Source: Piliocolobus tephrosceles (Eukaryota; Chordata; Mammalia; Primates; Cercopithecidae). Taken from it: a stretch of 64,000 nt of DNA. The notes under the pieces were generated by a model. The model was not told where the DNA came from. It searched no databases and saw nothing but the letters and a program-made list of their open reading frames with translations. This document shows, piece by piece, positions 58,151 through 64,000 of the stretch; the first letter of the stretch is position 1; every line of letters starts with the position of its first letter. The DNA lies in contig NC_045444.1 in NCBI RefSeq assembly GCF_002776525.5, positions 25,590,526 to 25,654,525 on the forward strand. The letters are read 5' to 3'. The position numbers and the translations under genes were made by a program.

Positions 58151-59315
58151 CTTGGAATAATACTATATCGACATGGGCCTTCTCTTGCTCAGTCTAATGA
58201 TCTTCCCCCAGAAGCTTCCTGGTGCTCTCTCATTCATGCCATGATGTTCAGCTCTAAATTTCCTTCGGAGAGTACCAAGGGACTTGATTGAAAAGGCCAA
58301 TCACAGTGCTTGTCATAGCCCCAGACCCCTCTAGAAACTCTTCTCAGGAACTTGAGGCTAGAAGTATGAGAAAATAAAACAGCTGCAGATTCTGCTGGAA
58401 AGCTTAGGAGACATGACAACCTGAAGTCAAGAGGAAGGAGAAGGTATGGATATTCAGAATAAGATATGTAACAGATAAAGAATCACTGATTAGAGAGTGG
58501 GAAAGCAGATGGTAGTTGAATAGTAGTAGGAAGTAACACTGAGAGTGGGAGAGAGAGAGGGGGAGAGAAAAAAAAAAAAACAGGCAAATTGAATAATGCA
58601 GCAGTGCAGGTTAAACATGGAACACTAAGAGGATCAGAGATCTTTTGCTCTTAAGATTCCGTTCATAGCTTCGATTCTGAAAGTCTTCTGGGGAACTCTC
58701 CTTGGGGAAGGTTTCTTATGATTCCCATTCTTCCTAAAAGCAGGCTACCCATACTCCCTTGCCTTGTGCTTTTTCCTGAATATGCATGGTTGACATGTTT
58801 CCAGCTACTTGGGTGTATGTATCTTGCCAGTGCCCCTACCAGCTCTCAATATTTGAAGTTTCTTGAATATTATCGGTGTTTTATCATCAAAAGACTTCAA
58901 ATAAGTGATATCAGAAAGCACTGACATCAGCAGCTGACAGAGTTAGTGCTGACAACTGAGAACAGAAATGTTTGGGGAAGTAATTTAAAATAATACTAAA
59001 ATTAATGATGTTCAGTTCTATCAAGTCATTCAGTTAGTATTTAGATGTATACATGGTTGTGAAATAAACGTATGCTCCTAAGATGAGAGAGTAAGCAGAT
59101 GGATTTTCCTACATATATCTTATTTTTTGACATCCTAGGACAGTTATTTATGATCGGCATTGCAAGATTTAATCTTTATTTTAATTGTTTAAGATACTTC
59201 ATCTTTGTATTTCTGGCTAGCTAGGACAGAAGGACCTTTATGTAAAAATTCTTTAGTGTGCTTTCCTTAACTTAAAGCAGTGTCTTTGGAAAATTCACTG
59301 ACCAAATTCAAGAGG
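58151..59315. other. Unassigned sequence with purine patch
   Basis: Includes a GA-rich and A-run patch at 58546-58580. No gene recognised. Confidence 0.4.
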
Positions 59316-59319
59316 TTTA

Positions 59320-59550
59320 CATTTTACTGAATACCATCACGTTACAAGCAAAGTACTGGGTGTTTTATACTACTTGGCATTTGATTTAATGTTCATAAAA
59401 ACCTTATTAATTTCGTATTTTTACACATGAGAACATGGTGTCTCAGAATGATAAGTGATATGCTGCACCACGATTTGGATGTATTAATAGCACAGCGAGA
59501 ATTTGAAACCAGCATCTCTGATTTAGCAGCCACTCATATTTTCATCACTC
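59320..59550 (+). repeat. MIR fragment
   Basis: 'gatttaatgttcataaaaac', 'cgtatttttacacatgagaa' and 'gcgagaatttgaaaccagca' in MIR order. A 150-codon frame (59427-59879) runs through this and the next fragment and is therefore not a gene. Confidence 0.6.
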
Positions 59551-59554
59551 AACA

Positions 59555-59680
59555 CTACCATTCATTCATACAACACAGATGTGCTAAATATGGCTCCATG
59601 CCAGGCACTGGCCTAGAAACTAGGGATGCAGTGCTGAACAGCAACAAAAATGAGACTCCCAGCCATTCTGGAACTCCTAC
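59555..59680 (+). repeat. Ancient LINE 3'-region-like fragment
   Basis: 'catgccaggcactggcctag', 'aaactagggatgcagtgctg' and 'acagcaacaaaaatgagact' match the same old family suggested at 5960. Confidence 0.5.
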
Positions 59681-60038
59681 TATGAGTCTTGACCTTTATG
59701 GTTCAGGGATTGTCCAAATCAGTTATCTCTATTCATTTCTTCACCCTCATCTTGAATATGTAAAATCCAATGTGCAAGGTTGCTGTGCTGCATATACAAT
59801 ATTAAGTGTCCAGTCTCTTCAGCTTTCCTTATATAGCCATGAGCTTCTGACACATCAAAAAGTTTCCTTCCCAGGGTAAAGAAGTAGACTTTCCCTGAAG
59901 TCAGTAAAAGGAAATACACATTCAACAGACCCAGATATGGTAGATAATTTTTTTTTCTGGAAGATTCCATGGGTTTCAATAACAAATTTTATTATTTCCA
60001 GATTACATTTTGAAATTAATTTTAATTAGAAAAACCCT

Positions 60039-60522
60039 CTTTTATGAGTTGAATTATGTCCTACCCAAAAGATATGTTGAAATCCTACCCCCCAGCACCT
60101 CAGAAGGTGATCTTAATTGGGAAGAGTTACTGATAACAGATGTAATTAGTTAAGATGAGGTTGTACTATAGTAGGGTGGGCCCCTAAATCTGTAGGATTG
60201 GTGTCCTTAAAAGAACAGGGAAAACTTGGACACAGAGATGCACACAAGGGAGATGATGGAAGAACCACAAGGAGAAGAATGTCATGTGGTGATGGAGGCA
60301 GACATTGGAGTGATGCATCTACAAGCTAAGGATTACCAAGGACTTCAAATACAGAAATCTAGAAGAGATGAGGAGGGATTCTCTCCTACAAGTTTTAGAG
60401 GGAACATAACCCTACTAACATTTAGATTTCTGGCTTCTAGTCTCCAGTATTGTGAGACAATAAATTTCTGTTGTTTTAAGCCACCCAGTTTTAAGTAATT
60501 TGTTACTTGGTCTTTGAAAATG
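60039..60522 (+). mobile_element. MLT1-type solo LTR
   Basis: 'gagttgaattatgtcctacc', 'gatatgttgaaatcctaccc', 'agttaagatgaggttgtact', 'gggtgggcccctaaatctgt', 'gtgagacaataaatttctgt' and 'tgttttaagccacccagttt' follow the MLT1 LTR throughout. No internal region adjoins. A 90-codon frame inside is not a gene. Confidence 0.92.
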
Positions 60523-61635
60523 AAGACACCTTTATACTTCTTTTTCTTTTTCTCACTCTATTTTCGCTTTCTCCTTTTTTTCCTCCTTTCTACTCTTCCT
60601 ATTCCTCTACTCCTTCCTGTCCTTTTCTCTCATCTCTCACTAACCAGTGGCAAGAATTTTACAAAGAAATCACTTAAGTCACCATGTCTTCCAACTTAAT
60701 TGATTTCCCAGGTCTGATATAGTCTTAGCTGTTACCTTGTAAAATCCACTGTCTGAATTATTTGATAAAGATCCCCTTTTATCCATGAATGCCAATGAAT
60801 GATTAAAAGGTTCAGAAACTCTCCCCTCAGTCTATGATATTACAAAATACATGAATTGCTGGCAAAGTCTTGGAGCAATGTTGCTGCTCCATTTGGAGAT
60901 GCTGAAGCATCTGTTTCATTGGTCCTCTGGCATCTTTATGTCTTCAAAGACATGCAATCTTCTTCCTTATGGGAGTTGTTACAGTGCACTGCAAACAATT
61001 AGCAGGTCCCAGGACATGTGAACATGTGGATGCTTACCAGTTCCAGGTAGATGGGGCATTTTTCCTTGGTACTCAGTGTCACAACTAATCATATTTTGCC
61101 TCTCATAGAAGCACTGGGCCACTTCAGGAAGCAATTTTTCACTCCAGATAATCACACTGCCCTGCTGGCTATGCAAATAATCTAGTATAGAACATCCTTC
61201 TTGAAAACCTTTGTTCAAGGAAATGTTATTTTAAGACCTGACTTTGTGCAACTATAAAGGAACACTTGTCATTGACTATTTCCTTCTTTTAACATCTCAG
61301 CTTGCAAAGTTTTCTTGGTTACTTTGCCCTTTTATGTCAGGAACAATAATGAACAAGAAAAAGGCACAAAAACATTAAGGAAACCTCACTTCATTTTTCA
61401 GGTCAATGCAGTTTTAAATGTATAACACACTTTTCAAAATAGGAATAAATAATGTTTTCAAAAAAAGTGTATGTATTTTATGTAACAAATAATTATAAAG
61501 TGTTTTTATTATTCCTAGGGACCATAAAAGAGACAAACTGGAAATATTATAATCTATTTCCTTAATGCATTTTCAGTCTAGCAGAGGAAGCAAGCACATA
61601 TAGAGATGACTACCATCCACGCATAGGATATACAG
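60523..61635. other. Unassigned sequence
   Basis: Pyrimidine-rich patch at 60538-60640. Nothing else recognised. Confidence 0.4.
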
Positions 61636-61639
61636 GGCA

Positions 61640-61890
61640 GGCTAAATGACACATTGGAAACGTGTGCAGGCTCTGAAGTCACATTATATAGGTTCAAATC
61701 CTGGTTCAGCCATTTGCAAACCTCTGATCTTGAGCAAATTACTTAAACTTCTAAACTTCAGTATTCTCACTAGTCACTAAGTCCCCAGTCATGAGGCCAT
61801 TTTGAGGGTCCTACAAGTTAATTTCAACATGAAGCGTTAGCATTGTTCCAGGCACATTGAGAGCTCTTAGAAATAGTAAGCTTTTTTTTC
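61640..61890 (-). repeat. MIR, nearly full length
   Basis: Minus-strand MIR read on the plus strand as 'aggttcaaatcctggttcag', 'ccatttgcaaacctctgatc', 'ttgagcaaattacttaaact' and 'cattgttccaggcacattga'. Confidence 0.8.
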
Positions 61891-62600
61891 TACAAGGGGA
61901 AAAAAATTGGGCAAAGAGACTGAATAAAAGTTGCCTATTACAATAGGAATGCTGTTGTGAAATATTAACAATCTGGAAGCTATTCAACATTGGCTGTGCT
62001 GGGGTGCTTCACAAATCTGTTCAACTCTCTCTACAGAGACCAACTAGTGACAACAACCAAAGAAGGGGGAAAAAAAAAAAAAAAAGAACTACAGGACATA
62101 TGAAACAATGACTGAAAAGAGGCAGTGACATTCTCACCACCTGCCCTGGCTTCTCCTGAGGTATCAGCAGCTGCTCCAAGGACAACACTATCTATGTCAT
62201 ACACGGCAATTACTTGGATTATTTTCTATAGAGAGTGGCTACTTTTCTGTTGACAAGGCACATTGAATTGATCATTTGGCATTATATCATATTCAATTTA
62301 CTATCTCATAACACTTTATTTGTTTTATATAACGTGGTGGTAAGTGCCAGAGGGCTCTGATGATGTTGAAAATGTATCACTTCAGTCACTCACCTCTACT
62401 GCTAATGTTTTTGCTGCCAGCTTTTTAAACTTGAATGAATTTGGCAACTTAGCTCTGAAGTAAGTGTAGAAAATCTACTTTTGAGCATAGGTAAAGCCAG
62501 CTGGAAGTTGAGGTGTAAGGTAAAAGAACGTACTTTGTTGGAGTTTGTTATACCAGAATTTTACCATTTGTGATAACAGATTTTTACCATTTGTTAATGC
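61891..62600. other. Unassigned sequence
   Basis: A-run at about 62069-62086. Nothing else recognised. Confidence 0.4.
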
Positions 62601-62604
62601 CAGC

Positions 62605-63620
62605 TTTTTAAAGAATAAGCTTTTTATTTTAGAAAAGTTTTAGATTTATCAAAAAGTTGTGAAGATAGTTCAGAGAGTTCCTATACATCTAACAGTTTCC
62701 CCTATTGTTAGCATCTTATATTGTGTATGATACATTTACAGCAACTAATGAACTAATATCGATGCATTGCTATTAACTAAAGTCCATACATTTTCAGATT
62801 TCCTTAGGTTTTTCCTAATGTTCTTTTTTTGTTCTACCCTCTGACCCAGGATACACATTATGTTTAGTGATCACGTCTCTTCATACTTCTTTTGGCTGAA
62901 ACAGTTTTTTACAATTTCCTTGTTTTTAATGACCTTGGCAGGCTGAAGTACTGGTCAGGCATTTAATAGAATTTTCCTACTTTTAAAGTATTTTTTCTCA
63001 TGATGAGACTGAAAATTTGGGGATTTGTGAGGAGGACTACAGAGCTAACATTCTATGCTCACCATCATATCATATCAAGTATGCATGCTGTCAACAAGAC
63101 TTAGCATGTGAACCATGATTGCCTGGTTAAAAGAGCGTTTGTCAGGTTTCTCCATTGTAAAGTTTCTCTTTTCTTCCTCTTTTCCATACTGCATTCTCTG
63201 GAAGGAAGTTAGTTAACTGGTATGGATTTCTGCTCCATCTCCTTGAGGGTGGAGTATCTACACAAATTATTTGGAATTCTTTTATGCTTGATATTTGTCA
63301 GCCTCTCCCTATTTACTTATTTATTCAATTATTTACACCAATATGGATTTAAAGGTATTTATTTTATACTTTGTGTTATAATCCAATGATATGCTATTTA
63401 TTTTACAGCTTAAATTATTTTAGCTTTGGCCACTGGGTTTCATTGAGTTGGCTCTTATATACCTTTTACATTCCCTCATCATTGTGGGTTGTTTGGTTTT
63501 CAGAAATTTTTGAAACACTTTCTTACTTTCTGCAAATACAAGATACTCTACAATCATCTTACCCCAGTCCCATAATTGGCCATTTCTCCAAGAGGTGCTT
63601 GTTCTACTTATGGGAGAATA
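62605..63620 (-). repeat. Old L1, antisense (L1M-type)
   Basis: Phrases 'aaagttgtgaagatagttca', 'catctaacagtttcccctat', 'tgctattaactaaagtccat', 'cttgtttttaatgaccttgg', 'gtttgtcaggtttctccatt' and 'gaatatctacacaaattatt' (one change) are in the order of a widespread old antisense LINE segment. Near its end a 26-bp unit ('ttagatAgtgagatctgact') is duplicated in tandem at 63622-63680. Confidence 0.65.
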
Positions 63621-63739
63621 GTCTTAGATAGTGAGATCTGACTATTGAGAGAATAGCCTTAGATGGTGAGATCTGACTATTGGGTCTGCTCACAGCTCTT
63701 GGAGCGTCATTGCTACCGATACCAGTCTTTTTTTGAAAT

Positions 63740-64000
63740 TTTTATTATTTATTTATTTATTTATTTGAGCCGCAGTCCCCCTCTGTCACCCAGGCTGGAG
63801 CGCAGTGACGCGATCTCGACTCACTGCAAGCTCTGCCTCCCAGGTTCACACCATTCTCCTGCCTCAGCTTCCTGAGTAGCTGGGACTACAGGTGCCCGCC
63901 ACCATGCCCAGGGAATTTTTTTTTTTTTTTTTTTTTTTTGTATTTTTAGTAGAGACGGGGTTTCACCGTGTTAGCCAGGATGGTCTTGATGTCCTGACCT
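63740..64000 (-). repeat. AluY-type, cut by window end
   Basis: Reverse-complement Alu after an (ATTT)n tail. A 25-base T-run replaces the short middle T segment near 63916-63940. The head lies beyond the window. Confidence 0.94.

Noticed and set aside
59427..59879. 150-codon plus-strand frame as a gene
   Set aside because: It runs through a MIR and an ancient LINE-like fragment, so the frame is incidental.

Overview
The window is AT-rich primate intergenic DNA. I find no host protein-coding gene, tRNA, rRNA, CRISPR array or operon-like structure. The host is very probably an Old World monkey (Cercopithecidae). Several Alu copies carry substitutions I associate with cercopithecine AluY lineages: 'gatctggccactgc' at 103-116, and 'gtggctggatc' and 'ggctagtttttt' in the copy at 29911-30207. 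Almost everything recognisable is interspersed repeat. Family names come from remembered consensus features, so subfamily labels are tentative.

Layout. 1-20.7 kb holds Alu copies, old LINE-1 and LINE-2 tails, MIR fragments, an 18-bp tandem repeat (16.1 kb) and a MER1-type hAT-Charlie element (18.4 kb). 20.7-29.4 kb is a nested block: a collapsed THE1 provirus carrying an Alu, then an old L1 interrupted by a complete minus-strand THE1/MST provirus and by a FLAM monomer with a microsatellite tail. 30.8-32.1 kb is an L2 split by an MLT1A-type solo LTR. 34-43.8 kb has four Tigger-like DNA transposons, an L1 tail, old L1 3' ends and a GC-rich solo LTR12 (HERV-9 type). 44-48 kb is L2, Alus and a (GGAA)n tract.

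The main object is an endogenous class I (gammaretrovirus-like) provirus at 48,791-54,541, inserted into an antisense old L1 that resumes on the far side. It has two LTRs of about 470 bp, TA-rich target-site repeats, a primer-binding site resembling tRNA-Phe (HERV-F-like) and a strong splice donor. Its gag is damaged and has three CCHC-type boxes. Its pol has lost everything between the start of protease and the integrase core. Its env frame is broken by nonsense codons but shows no frameshift by eye. Nothing here indicates a working virus: protease and reverse transcriptase are absent, gag and env are both interrupted, and the LTRs differ at roughly a tenth of positions.

Beyond 56 kb the window returns to unassigned AT-rich DNA with MIR fragments, an MLT1 LTR at 60.0 kb, an antisense old L1 at 62.6 kb and an AluY cut by the window end.
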